The notes beneath the pieces are model-generated. The model was not told the DNA's origin. It saw only the letters and a list, made by a program, of their open reading frames with translations, and ran no database searches. Positions 49,306 to 57,560 of a stretch of DNA of 64,000 nucleotides are shown in pieces. Source of the stretch: Aliidongia sp035943795 (GTDB lineage Bacteria > Pseudomonadota > Alphaproteobacteria > ATCC43930 > CGMCC-115725); contig NZ_DASZBY010000017.1 in NCBI RefSeq assembly GCF_035943795.1, forward strand, positions 1 through 64,000, in the 5' to 3' direction. A program made the position numbers and the translations under genes. Within the stretch, counting starts at the first letter, position 1, and each line of letters begins with the position of its first letter.

Positions 49306-51429
49306 GTGGCACGCAAGACGCCCCTCGAGAACATGCGCAATATCGGCATCATCGCGCATGTGGATGCCGGTAAGACGACGACCACCGAGCGCATTCTCTA
49401 CTATACGGGGCGCAGCCATAAGATCGGCGAAGTCCATGACGGTGCGGCAACGACCGACTACATGGAGCAGGAACAGAAGCGCGGCATCACGATCCAGTCG
49501 GCTGCCGTGACCGTGTTCTGGAAGAACCATCAGATCAACGTCATCGACACCCCGGGCCACGTCGACTTCACCATCGAAGTCAACCGCTCCCTGCGCGTGC
49601 TTGACGGCGCTGTCGTCGTGTTCGACGGCGTCGCCGGCGTCGAGCCGCAGTCCGAGACGAACTGGCGCCTGGCCGACAATTATCACGTGCCGCGCATGTG
49701 CTACGTCAACAAGATGGACCGTTCCGGCGCCAACTTCCGCCGCTGCGTCGACATGATCAAGCAGCGCCTGGGCGCCAAGCCCCTGGTCGCGCAGATTCCG
49801 ATCGGCTCGGAAGACAATTTCCGCGGCATGATCGACCTGGTCGAGTTCAAGGCGCTGATCTGGCACTCCGACGAGCGGGACGCGGAGTGGGAGGTCGCCG
49901 AAGTCGATCCGGAAGCGATCTGCAAGCGCCTGAACATCATCGTCAAGGAAGACATCGACACGCTGAACGATGCCTTCAAGTATCGCACCGAGCTCTTGGA
50001 CATGGCGCTCGAGTATGACGATGCGGCGATGGAAGCCTATCTGGAAAGCGAAACGATCCCGTCGCCCGACGTGCTGCGCGCCTGCATTCGCAAGGGCACC
50101 GTCAGCGGTGCCTTCACGCCGGTGCTGTGCGGCTCGTCCTTCAAGAACAAGGGCGTGCAGCAGATGCTGGACGCGGTCATCGACTATCTGCCGGCCCCGA
50201 CCGACGTGAAGGCCATCGCGACCGTCGACGAGGAAGGCAATGTCACCGGCGAGCGCAACTGCTCGGATGACGAGCCGTTCTCGGCGCTGGCGTTCAAGGT
50301 GATCAACAACCAGTTCGGCGCCCTCACCTTCGCCCGCGTCTATTCCGGTGTCGCCCAGAAGGGCATGACGCTGCTGAATTCGACCCGTGGCAAGAAAGAG
50401 CGGATCGGCCGCATGGTCGAGGTCTACGCCAAGGACACGAGCCCGATCGAAGAGACCCGCGCCGGCGACATCATCGCCTTCGTCTCGCTGGCCGAGACCG
50501 AGACCGGCGATACGCTGTGCGACGCAGCCCATCCGGTCATCCTGGAGCGCATGAAGTTCCCGGATCCCGTCATCTCCGTCTCGGTCGAGGCGAAGAGCAA
50601 GGGCGACCAGGAGAAGCTGGGCCAGGCGCTGGGCAAGATGGTCCGCGCAGATCCCTCGCTGCGCCTCGAACTGGACAAGGAATCGGGCCAGACCATCCTG
50701 CGCGGCATGGGCGAACTGCATCTCGAGATCACCATCGACCGCATCCGCACCGAGTATGGCGTCGAAGCCAACGTCGGCCGGCCGCAGGTGGCCTATCGCG
50801 AGACGATCACCAGCAAGGTCGAGACCGTCTACACCCACAAGAAGCAGACCGGCGGTTCCGGCCAGTACGCCGAAATCAAGGTCCAGTTCGAGCCGCGTGC
50901 GCGCGGCGAGGGCTTCTCGTTCGTCGACAAGATCACCGGTGGCTCGATCCCGCGCGAATTCATCCCCGCGGTCGAGTACGGCTTCGAAACCCAGAAGGAA
51001 GAGGGCGTGCTCGCCGGCTTCCCGAGCGTCGACTTCGCCGTGACCCTGGTCGACGGCAAGTACCATGACGTCGACTCGTCGGCCATCGCGTTCGAAATCG
51101 CAGCCCGTGCCTGTTTCCGCGAAGGCATGCGCAAGGCGAACCCGATCCTGCTCGAGCCGGTGATGAAGGTCGAAGTCGTGACACCGGAAGCGCATCTGGG
51201 CGATTGCATCGGCGACTTGAACCGTCGCCGCGGCATGATCCTGGGCCAGATCGACCGGGGCACGAACCTCGCCGTCGAAGCCCATGTGCCCCTGTCAGAG
51301 ATGTTCGGCTACATCGGCGACCTGCGCTCGATGACCTCGGGTCGCGCGACCTTCACCATGGAGTTCAGCCACTACGACCCGGTGCCGCGCAACGTCGCGG
51401 ACGAGATCGTGTCGTCGAAGGCGGCCTGA
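49306..51429 (+). CDS. fusA: Translation elongation factor G
   Basis: A 707-residue GTPase for ribosomal translocation and recycling. G-domain motifs: AHVDAGKT at 17-24, RGITIQSAA near 59-67, DTPGH at 81-85, NKMD at 135-138. Domains II-V follow in order, with the domain IV QTGGSGQYAEIKVQFEP loop and ending in VEVVTPEAHLGDCIGDLN. RGITIQSAA replaces the usual RGITITSAA of bacterial FusA and is the form seen in spdEFG1/mitochondrial EF-G1-like proteins. The start is GTG behind AGGAG. It is not in an rpsL-rpsG-fusA-tuf operon, so it may be a second copy. A strong terminator follows. Confidence 0.93.
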   Translation: MARKTPLENMRNIGIIAHVDAGKTTTTERILYYTGRSHKIGEVHDGAATTDYMEQEQKRGITIQSAAVTVFWKNHQINVIDTPGHVDFTIEVNRSLRVLDGAVVVFDGVAGVEPQSETNWRLADNYHVPRMCYVNKMDRSGANFRRCVDMIKQRLGAKPLVAQIPIGSEDNFRGMIDLVEFKALIWHSDERDAEWEVAEVDPEAICKRLNIIVKEDIDTLNDAFKYRTELLDMALEYDDAAMEAYLESETIPSPDVLRACIRKGTVSGAFTPVLCGSSFKNKGVQQMLDAVIDYLPAPTDVKAIATVDEEGNVTGERNCSDDEPFSALAFKVINNQFGALTFARVYSGVAQKGMTLLNSTRGKKERIGRMVEVYAKDTSPIEETRAGDIIAFVSLAETETGDTLCDAAHPVILERMKFPDPVISVSVEAKSKGDQEKLGQALGKMVRADPSLRLELDKESGQTILRGMGELHLEITIDRIRTEYGVEANVGRPQVAYRETITSKVETVYTHKKQTGGSGQYAEIKVQFEPRARGEGFSFVDKITGGSIPREFIPAVEYGFETQKEEGVLAGFPSVDFAVTLVDGKYHDVDSSAIAFEIAARACFREGMRKANPILLEPVMKVEVVTPEAHLGDCIGDLNRRRGMILGQIDRGTNLAVEAHVPLSEMFGYIGDLRSMTSGRATFTMEFSHYDPVPRNVADEIVSSKAA

Positions 51430-51454
51430 TCCTCAGAGGATTAGGTATCGGATC

Positions 51455-51491
51455 AGGGCGGCGGAGGCGACTCCGCCGCCCTTTTTCTTTT
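51455..51491 (+). terminator. Rho-independent terminator of the EF-G gene
   Basis: AGGGCGGCGGAG, loop GCGA, CTCCGCCGCCCT, then TTTTTCTTTT: a perfect 12-bp stem with a T-rich tail. It begins 25 bp past the stop, giving fusA a clean single-gene transcript. Confidence 0.95.
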
Positions 51492-51555
51492 CCATGACGC
51501 AAATCGGACGAGACCGCCCTATTCTCCGCTTCCCGAAACTCAGCCGGAGCCTTCC

Positions 51556-52056
51556 TTGACTGCGGATCTCGTTTTGCGCCCTGCCCTCGCCAGCGACATC
51601 GAAACGATCATCAGCATCGAGTCGCGGGGTTCGATCAGCCAATTCATCCGCCCCTGGCGGCACGAACGCCACGCGGCTGCGCTGGAAAACCGGAACTATG
51701 CCTATCTCGTCGCCGAGGTCGGGGACGAGACGGTCGGCTTCGCGATCTTCCAGGAGGTGCTGTCGACCGACCGGGCGATCAACCTGATGCGCATCGCGGT
51801 CGATGAACCGGGCCAGGGTTACGGCAAGACGCTGATGCGCCTCGCGCTGCGCCACGCCTTCATCGACCTGGGCGCCCATCGGCTGTGGCTGGACGTGTTC
51901 GCCGAGAACGACCGGGCGCGCAACCTGTATCTGGGCCTGGGCTTCGTCGAGGAGGGTCGGCTGCGCGATGCGGCGCAGAAGCCGGACGGGTTCCACGACC
52001 TGATCGTCATGGCGATGCTCGAGGACGAGTATCGCGCGTTGCCGGATGCCTCCTAG
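51556..52056 (+). CDS. GNAT-family N-acetyltransferase
   Basis: A 166-residue acetyltransferase. The acetyl-CoA binding motif is RIAVDEPGQGYGKTLMRLAL (residues 75-95), followed by LWLDVFAENDRARNLYLGLGF, the RimI/RimL-like end. The start is TTG; GGAG lies about seven bases upstream, and no ATG exists near. Substrate unknown; the pattern FAENDRARNLY and EEGRLRDAA resembles spermidine/aminoglycoside-type (SpeG-like) acetylases. It overlaps the next gene by 11 nt. Confidence 0.9.
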   Translation: MTADLVLRPALASDIETIISIESRGSISQFIRPWRHERHAAALENRNYAYLVAEVGDETVGFAIFQEVLSTDRAINLMRIAVDEPGQGYGKTLMRLALRHAFIDLGAHRLWLDVFAENDRARNLYLGLGFVEEGRLRDAAQKPDGFHDLIVMAMLEDEYRALPDAS

Positions 52057-52426
52057 GCGCTGGCTCCAGACCGCGGTCGCGGTCGGCGGCTTGGTGCCGG
52101 TCGGCGCCGGCCTGGCCGGCATCCTGCTCGGCCCCGCAATGGTCGCAGCGACGGCGAGCGTGCCGCTCGACAGCCACTACCGCTACCTGTCCGGCCTGCT
52201 GCTGGCGATCGGCCTCGGATTCTGGTCGTGCATTCCGGGCATCGAGCGCCGGTCCGGTCGCTTCCGCCTGCTGACCGGCCTCGTCTTCATCGGCGGCCTC
52301 GGCCGCGCCGTCTCGCTGGAGACGGTCGGCCTACCCGACCTGTCGATGCTGTTCGGCCTGGTCATGGAACTGGCCATCACGCCAGCACTGTGCCTGTGGC
52401 AGACGCTGGATTCTAGAAAAGGATAG
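52046..52426 (+). CDS. DUF4345 family membrane protein
   Basis: A 126-residue protein with four hydrophobic helices near 8-28, 45-63, 70-90 and 100-118. The DSHYRYLSGLLLAIGLGFW and LGRAVSLETVGLP segments match DUF4345. Function unknown. It starts inside the GNAT gene (11-nt overlap), so the two are co-translated. Confidence 0.85.
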   Translation: MPPRRWLQTAVAVGGLVPVGAGLAGILLGPAMVAATASVPLDSHYRYLSGLLLAIGLGFWSCIPGIERRSGRFRLLTGLVFIGGLGRAVSLETVGLPDLSMLFGLVMELAITPALCLWQTLDSRKG

Positions 52427-52429
52427 TCT

Positions 52430-52448
52430 GCCGGAACGCCGTTCCGGC
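52430..52448. terminator. Hairpin after the DUF4345 gene
   Basis: GCCGGAAC, loop GCC, GTTCCGGC: a perfect 8-bp stem 4 bp past the stop and ahead of the converging OsmC gene. There is no T-tract. Confidence 0.4.
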
Positions 52449-52500
52449 CGCGAGGCGGGCAAAGCTGAGGTTGGTATCCTCCAGCTTCAGCTGCTCCCCA

Positions 52501-52917
52501 TTAACCCTCGCTGAGTTGGATCTCGTGGCTCATGGTCGCGGTCTTGCCGAACATGATCGAGGCCGAGCAGTATTTCTCGGCCGAGAGCGCCACCGCCCGC
52601 TCGACCTTGTCCAGTTTCAGGCTGCGGCCGACGATCTTGTAGACGAGATGGACCCGCGTGAAGACCTTCGGGTCGGTCTCCGCGCGCTCGGCCTCGACTT
52701 CGACGACGCAGTTCGTCACCTGCTCGCGGCTGCGTTCCAGGATCAGGATCACGTCGAACGCGGTGCAGCCGGCGAGGCCGATCAGCAGCATCTCCATCGG
52801 CCGGATGCCGGCATTGCGGCCGCCCGCTTCGGGCGCGCCATCCATCACGACGGAATGGCCGCTGCCGGACTCGCCGACGAACATCCGGTTCTCGACCCAG
52901 GTGACCCGTGATTTCAT
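52501..52917 (-). CDS. OsmC-family peroxidase-like protein
   Basis: A 138-residue protein of the OsmC/Ohr superfamily. The two catalytic cysteines are in LLIGLAGCTAFDV and SAEKYCSASIMFG, as in OsmC/YhfA-type thiol peroxidases. It reduces organic or inorganic peroxides using lipoyl-type thiols in related proteins. The ATG at 52917 follows AAGGATCG; the longer frame to 53007 overlaps the rhodanese gene out of frame. It lies 20 bp behind the rhodanese gene and belongs to the metZ group. Confidence 0.92.
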   Translation of the reverse strand: MKSRVTWVENRMFVGESGSGHSVVMDGAPEAGGRNAGIRPMEMLLIGLAGCTAFDVILILERSREQVTNCVVEVEAERAETDPKVFTRVHLVYKIVGRSLKLDKVERAVALSAEKYCSASIMFGKTATMSHEIQLSEG

Positions 52918-52936
52918 GCTTTTGCGATCCTTCCCG

Positions 52937-53359
52937 TCAGCCCTGGACCCACGGCAGGCCCTCGACCTTCCACCCGGCGACCCGGCCACGATGCTTGTCG
53001 GCATCACCCGGCCCCTCGAAACCGTCGCGGATGTTGTAGCACGCGGCGAAGCCGTGCTGGGTCAGCAGCTTGGCCGCGGCGGCACTGCGCACGCCCGAGC
53101 GGCACAGCAGCAGGATCGGTTGCGCCGGACCGATGCCGGCCGCCCTGATGCCGTCCAGGAAGCCGGCATTGACCTGCATCTCCGGGAAGACCTGCCAGGC
53201 CAGCTTGTGGATCGGCTTGCCGAGCGAACCCAGGTCGGGCAAGCCGACATATGACCATTCGGGCTGTGTGCGCACGTCGACCAGGACGGCATGGGGGTCG
53301 GTCGCCAGCTTCTGCCAGGCTTCGGTCGGCGAGACGTCGCCGGCATATCCAAGTTCCAT
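52937..53359 (-). CDS. Rhodanese-like sulfurtransferase
   Basis: A 140-residue single rhodanese domain. The active-site Cys is in PILLLCRSGVRSAAAA. The HAVLVDVRTQPEWSYVGLPDL block and the C-terminal GFEGPGDADKHRGRVAGWKV tail are those of the rhodanese usually found downstream of metZ in Alphaproteobacteria. A role in sulfide or persulfide delivery to O-succinylhomoserine sulfhydrylase is plausible. It lies 174 bp behind metZ, with a pair of palindromic repeats between them. Confidence 0.93.
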   Translation of the reverse strand: MELGYAGDVSPTEAWQKLATDPHAVLVDVRTQPEWSYVGLPDLGSLGKPIHKLAWQVFPEMQVNAGFLDGIRAAGIGPAQPILLLCRSGVRSAAAAKLLTQHGFAACYNIRDGFEGPGDADKHRGRVAGWKVEGLPWVQG

Positions 53360-53399
53360 CGTGGTTCTCCTAGGGAATCGTTTGAAAATTTCCTTCTTC

Positions 53400-53510
53400 C
53401 GTCATGGCCGGGCTTGACCCGGCCATCCACGCGGATAGGGCGTGAACTCATCCGTCAAGTATCACTCAGGCGGCGAGGCGTGGATCCCCGGGTCGAGCCC
53501 GGGGATGACG
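53400..53510. repeat. Inverted pair of palindromic intergenic repeats
   Basis: Unit 1 (53400-53431): CGTC, then ATGGCCGGG-CTTGA-CCCGGCCAT, then CCACG. Unit 2 (53479-53510) is the same layout inverted: CGTGG, then ATCCCCGGG-TCGAG-CCCGGGGAT, then GACG. The two 32-bp units are 47 bp apart. They fill the metZ-rhodanese gap. Similar REP-like elements are abundant in Alphaproteobacteria; pairs like this can stabilise or process mRNA. Confidence 0.85.
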
Positions 53511-53533
53511 GGTAGAGACCATAGCGAACGAAA

Positions 53534-54718
53534 TCACGACGCCGCCCGTGCCGCATCGAGGGCGCGGTCGAGATCGCGGCCGAGGGCGGCTTCGCTTTCC
53601 AGCCCGATCGAGACGCGAACCAGGCCTTCGCCGATGCCGATGGCGCGCCGGTCGGCCTCGGGCAAGGCGCGGTGGGTCGTGGTCGCCGGATGGGTCGCCA
53701 GCGACTTCGCATCGCCGAGATTGTTCGAGATGTCGATGATCTCGAGCGCGTTCAGGAAGGCGAAGGCCGCGGCCTTGGAGCCGAGATCGAGCGAAACGAG
53801 CGTGCCGCCGGTCGTCATCTGGCGCCGCGCCAGCGCATGCTGCGGATGGCTTTCGAGGAACGGATAGAGCGTGCGCTTGGCGCCGCCATGGGCTTCGATC
53901 CGATGGGCGAGCTTCAGCGCGGTCTCGCTCTGGCGCTCGACACGCAGGGCCAGGGTCTCCAGACCCTTGACCAGGACCCAGGCGTTGAACGGGCTCAAGG
54001 ACGGGCCGGTATGGCGCAGGAACGGCTGGAATTCGGTCTCCAGGAACGCCTTGTCGGCCAGGATGGCGCCGCCCATGCAGCGGCCCTGGCCATCGATGTG
54101 CTTGGTCGCCGAATAGACCACGATGTCCGCACCCAGACTGAACGGCCTCTGCACGATCGGGCTGGCCAACGCATTGTCGACCAGCAGCCGGGCGCCGCCG
54201 GCATGGGCGACGTCGGCAATCGCCTGCAGGTCGAGAAGCGCCAGGGTGGGGTTGGCCGGGGTTTCCAGGAACACGACCTTGGTGTTCGGGCGCATCGCGC
54301 TCGCCCAATCGGCCGGATCGGCGCTGTCGACGAAGCTGGTCTCGACGCCATAGCGCGGCAGCAGGTTGGCGATGATATAGAAGCAGGATCCAAACAGCAC
54401 GCGGCTCGCCAGCACATGGTCGCCGGCCTTGACGCAGGCCAGCAGGCCGTTGAACACCGCCGCCATGCCGCTCGCCGTGGCATAGGCCATCTCGGCCCCG
54501 TCGAGGCCGGCCAGGCGTTGCTCGAACATATGGACGGTCGGATTGCCGTAGCGCGAATAGATGTAGCCGGGCTCTTCGCCCTTGAAGCGCGCTTCCGCCG
54601 CCTCGGCCGACTCATAGACGAAACCCGACGTCAGATAGATCGCCTCGGACGTCTCGCCGAAGGACGAGCGCGTCAGGCCGCCACGGACCAGTTGGGTTTC
54701 GAAGTCGAATTCTTCCAC
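53534..54718 (-). CDS. metZ: O-succinylhomoserine sulfhydrylase MetZ
   Basis: A 394-residue PLP enzyme of the Cys/Met-metabolism family. It joins O-succinylhomoserine and sulfide to homocysteine. The PLP lysine is Lys206 in VVYSATKHIDGQGR. IYSRYGNPT and ETPANPTLALLDL (substrate carboxylate and PLP ring contacts) are typical. The start is GTG, after GGGAG. A SAM-II riboswitch precedes it at 54786-54838. It leads a group with the rhodanese and OsmC genes. Divergent from metY. Confidence 0.94.
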   Translation of the reverse strand: MEEFDFETQLVRGGLTRSSFGETSEAIYLTSGFVYESAEAAEARFKGEEPGYIYSRYGNPTVHMFEQRLAGLDGAEMAYATASGMAAVFNGLLACVKAGDHVLASRVLFGSCFYIIANLLPRYGVETSFVDSADPADWASAMRPNTKVVFLETPANPTLALLDLQAIADVAHAGGARLLVDNALASPIVQRPFSLGADIVVYSATKHIDGQGRCMGGAILADKAFLETEFQPFLRHTGPSLSPFNAWVLVKGLETLALRVERQSETALKLAHRIEAHGGAKRTLYPFLESHPQHALARRQMTTGGTLVSLDLGSKAAAFAFLNALEIIDISNNLGDAKSLATHPATTTHRALPEADRRAIGIGEGLVRVSIGLESEAALGRDLDRALDAARAAS

Positions 54719-54785
54719 CGCGGGGATACTCCCGTTGCCATCGCGACCGGCCTTGGTGGAAGCGCCGCGCTGCCGCGGCTTTCCG

Positions 54786-54838
54786 ACCTTTTAGCGATTT
54801 TTTACGTGGTCGCAAGCCGGCCGGCCCAAATTCCACGA
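54786..54838 (-). promoter_or_regulatory. SAM-II riboswitch upstream of metZ
   Basis: Reading the minus strand: CGTGG at 54837-54833, AATTT, then GGCTTGC, CCACG at 54809-54805, TAAAAAATC and GCTAAAAGG at about 54795-54787. CGTGG/CCACG is stem P1, and GCTTGC and TAAA...GCTAAA are the conserved SAM-II blocks that form the pseudoknot and SAM pocket. It starts at the predicted transcription start and ends about 70 nt before metZ. SAM binding would lower MetZ production. Confidence 0.88.
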
Positions 54839-54846
54839 GAACCCGC

Positions 54847-54875
54847 ACCCTAGTCGCGGACGGTTTCCGACGCAA
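54847..54875 (-). promoter_or_regulatory. Promoter of metZ
   Basis: On the minus strand TTGCGT (54875-54870), 17 bases, TAGGGT (54852-54847). The predicted start is close to 54840, right at the 5' end of the riboswitch. The -35 is imperfect. Confidence 0.55.
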
Positions 54876-54953
54876 GCCCCGCTGAACGCGGCAGGATCCA
54901 CATTTCAAGTGTGGGTCGAAATAAATTACACACGACCATATCGGAAAATGCAT

Positions 54954-54981
54954 TTGACAGCAGCCGGCCGCCCCTTATCGT
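54954..54981 (+). promoter_or_regulatory. Promoter of metY
   Basis: Perfect TTGACA at 54954-54959, 16 bases, TATCGT at 54976-54981. Transcription would begin near 54988-54990, which is the first base of the plus-strand SAM-II riboswitch. Confidence 0.75.
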
Positions 54982-54989
54982 AGAGCCGT

Positions 54990-55042
54990 CAGCGCCGATT
55001 TGAGCTTGAGCTTGCGGGCGCTTTATAAGTACGGCTAAGCGT
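54990..55042 (+). promoter_or_regulatory. SAM-II riboswitch upstream of metY
   Basis: AGCGCC (54991-54996) pairs with GGCGCT (55017-55022) as P1. GATTTGAG follows the first arm, GCTTGC ends before the second, then TTATAAGTACGGCTAAG contains the TAAG/A and GCTAA blocks. This is the SAM-II consensus order. The leader continues about 100 nt to the ATG. A weak GC hairpin plus TTTT near 55052-55077 could act as a terminator platform, but this is unsure. Confidence 0.88.
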
Positions 55043-55141
55043 GGCGTTTCCCGCCTCGGATAGCTGCGGCGTTTTCCCTCAAGACCTTAGCAGGTTCGGA
55101 TGGAAAGCCCGACCATCATGTCAGCACGAGGGAATTCAACA

Positions 55142-56431
55142 ATGCCGAACTGGAAAAATCCCGAAACCCTGGCGCTCCATGCCGGCTATCGGCGCGATCT
55201 TGCGACCCACGCGGTCGCGGTGCCGATCTACCAGACCACTTCGTTCCAGTTTGACGATACGGCGCAGGCCAGCCGCCTGTTCGCGCTCGAAGAACTGGGC
55301 AACATCTACACGCGCATCATGAACCCGACGACCGCCGTGCTCGAAGAGCGGTTGGCGGCGCTCGAGGGGGGTGTCGCGGCGTTGGCGGTCGGCTCGGGCC
55401 AGGCCGCAGCCTTCATCGCGATCCAGAACCTCGCCCATGCCGGCGATAATTTCGTGACCTCAACCGACCTCTATGGCGGGACCTGGAACCTGTTCGCCAA
55501 CACGTTCAAGACGCTGGGCATCGAGGCGCGCTTCGTCGACCCGGCCGATCCGGAGGCGTTCGTCCGGGCGACGGACGCCAAGACCCGGGCCTGGTTCGCC
55601 GAGACCCTGCCGAACCCCAGCCTGCGCGTCTTCCCGATCGGCGAGGTCGCAGCACTCGGCCGCAAGATCGGCGTGCCGCTGATCGTCGACAATACGGCGG
55701 CGCCGATCCTGGCCCGCCCATTCGATCACGGCGCCGCGATCGTGGTCCATTCGACCACGAAATACATCGGCGGCCACGGCACCTCGATCGGCGGCATCAT
55801 CATCGACGGCGGCAATTTCGACTGGGCGGCCCATCCCGAACGCTTCCCCAGCCTGAACACGCCGGATCCGAGCTATCACGGTGCGGTCTGGACCGAAGCC
55901 GCGAAGCCGCTCGGCCCCGTCGCCTATATCTTGAAGGCGCGCGTCACCCTGCTGCGCGACATCGGCGCGGCGCTCAGCCCGTTCAACGCCTTCCAGTTCA
56001 TCCAGGGGCTGGAAACCCTGCCATTGCGGATCAAGGCGCACGTCGCCAATGCCCGCTCGGTCGCAGACTATCTGGCGGAACACCCCAAGATCACCAAGGT
56101 GATCTATCCCGGCTTCGCGACCGGCGAGGACAAGCGCCGGGCCGACACCTACCTGAAGGGCGGACTGGGCGCGCTCGTCGGCTTCGAGCTGGCTGGCGGC
56201 AGCGAAGCGGGAAGACGCTTCATCGACAGCCTGGAGTTGTTCTATCATGTCGCCAACATCGGCGATGTGCGCAGCCTGGCGATCCATCCGGCCTCGACCA
56301 CCCATGGGCAGCTGTCGCCGGAGGATCGCCTGAAGACGGGCGTCACCGAGGGTTATGTCCGCCTGGCCGTCGGGATCGAGCATATCGATGACATCCTGGC
56401 CGATCTCGCCCAGGCGCTCGAGCGCGCGTAA
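55142..56431 (+). CDS. metY: O-acetylhomoserine/O-succinylhomoserine sulfhydrylase MetY
   Basis: A 429-residue PLP enzyme, the longer O-acetylhomoserine aminocarboxypropyltransferase type. The PLP lysine is Lys207 in VVHSTTKYIGGHGT. The LHAGYRRD start, YTRIMNPT and SGQAAA blocks are typical. The longer middle (NFDWAAHPERFPSLNTPDPS) separates it from MetZ. It makes homocysteine from sulfide. The ATG at 55142 lies behind GAGGG; an upstream in-frame ATG at 55100 is possible. A SAM-II riboswitch controls it. The sulfate transporter genes follow at 24 bp. Confidence 0.93.
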   Translation: MPNWKNPETLALHAGYRRDLATHAVAVPIYQTTSFQFDDTAQASRLFALEELGNIYTRIMNPTTAVLEERLAALEGGVAALAVGSGQAAAFIAIQNLAHAGDNFVTSTDLYGGTWNLFANTFKTLGIEARFVDPADPEAFVRATDAKTRAWFAETLPNPSLRVFPIGEVAALGRKIGVPLIVDNTAAPILARPFDHGAAIVVHSTTKYIGGHGTSIGGIIIDGGNFDWAAHPERFPSLNTPDPSYHGAVWTEAAKPLGPVAYILKARVTLLRDIGAALSPFNAFQFIQGLETLPLRIKAHVANARSVADYLAEHPKITKVIYPGFATGEDKRRADTYLKGGLGALVGFELAGGSEAGRRFIDSLELFYHVANIGDVRSLAIHPASTTHGQLSPEDRLKTGVTEGYVRLAVGIEHIDDILADLAQALERA

Positions 56432-56455
56432 CCGAAGGCCCGGAGGACTCCAGCC

Positions 56456-57475
56456 ATGAAGCTTCACCTGACCGCCCTCGGCCTGCTCGGCGCGACCTTG
56501 CTGGCACTCTCGGCCCTGACCGCCCAGGCACGGGGCGAAACCACTCTGCTCAACGTCAGCTATGACCCGACACGGGAATTCTATGCCGAGGTCGGCAAGG
56601 TGTTCGGCCCCGAATGGCAGAAGCAGTCCGGCGAGCAGGTGGCCTTTCAGACCTCGCATGGTGGCTCCGGTGCCCAGGCGCGTGCGGTGATCGACGGGCT
56701 GGAAGCCGACGTGGTGACTCTGGCGCTCGCCTACGACATCGATGCCATCGCCGAAAAGGCCAAGTTGCTGCCGGCCGACTGGCAGACCCGATTGCCGGAC
56801 AACAGCGCGCCCTATACCTCGACCATCGTGTTCCTGGTCCGCAAGGGCAATCCCAAGGGCATCCACGACTGGAGCGACCTGACCAAGCCGGGCGTCTCGG
56901 TTATCACGCCCAACCCCAAGACCTCGGGGGGCGCGCGCTGGAACTACCTCGCTGCCTGGGCCTATGGGCTGAAGACCGGCAATGGCGACGAGGCCAAGGC
57001 GCGGGCCTATGTCGCCGACCTGTTCAAGCACGTCCCGGTGCTCGATACCGGAGCGCGCGGTTCGACCATCACCTTCGCCCAGCGCCACCAGGGCGACGTG
57101 CTGATCGCCTGGGAGAACGAGGCATTCCTTGCCAGCAAGGAAATGAGCCGCGAGAACCTGGAGATCGTGGTGCCGTCGATCAGCATCCTGGCGGAACCGA
57201 CGGTGGCATTGGTCGACACCAACGTCGACAAGCACGGGAACCGCAAGTTGGCCGAGGCCTATCTCAAATTCCTCTACTCGCCGGAGGGACAGGATCTGGC
57301 GGCCAAGCATTACTTCCGTCCGCGCCTCGCGGAGGTCGCCGCCAAATATGCCGATCGCTTCCCTAAAATCGACCTGGTGACGATCGACCATGACTTCGGC
57401 GGCTGGAAGGCGGCACAGGCGAAGCATTTCGCTGACGGCGGGACGTTCGACCAGATCTACAAGCCTGGGCAATGA
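56456..57475 (+). CDS. sbp: Sulfate/thiosulfate-binding periplasmic protein
   Basis: A 339-residue protein with a signal peptide (hydrophobic to about residue 22, cleavage after TAQA). LNVSYDPTREFYAEVGKVF, SHGGSGAQARAVIDGLEADV and NPKTSGGARWNYLAAW are the Sbp/CysP sulfate-binding signatures. It brings sulfate to the CysT/CysW channel. It follows metY at 24 bp and heads the transporter operon. Sulfate versus thiosulfate cannot be told. Confidence 0.94.
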   Translation: MKLHLTALGLLGATLLALSALTAQARGETTLLNVSYDPTREFYAEVGKVFGPEWQKQSGEQVAFQTSHGGSGAQARAVIDGLEADVVTLALAYDIDAIAEKAKLLPADWQTRLPDNSAPYTSTIVFLVRKGNPKGIHDWSDLTKPGVSVITPNPKTSGGARWNYLAAWAYGLKTGNGDEAKARAYVADLFKHVPVLDTGARGSTITFAQRHQGDVLIAWENEAFLASKEMSRENLEIVVPSISILAEPTVALVDTNVDKHGNRKLAEAYLKFLYSPEGQDLAAKHYFRPRLAEVAAKYADRFPKIDLVTIDHDFGGWKAAQAKHFADGGTFDQIYKPGQ

Positions 57476-57560
57476 TGCCTGATGGCAAGATCGATATGTT
57501 GCCCTGGGTTGTCGCTTGCCCGGCGACGACGACGATATCCAGGCAAGAGATCATCCCCAT

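Noticed and set aside
49078..51285. A 735-codon minus-strand frame opposite the EF-G gene
   Set aside because: Antisense image of fusA; no protein-like motif.
52450..52500. Inverted repeat of the type AGCTGAGG / CCTCCAGCTTCAGCT past the DUF4345 gene
   Set aside because: Stems are short and mismatched with no T-tract; too weak to list apart from the hairpin at 52430.
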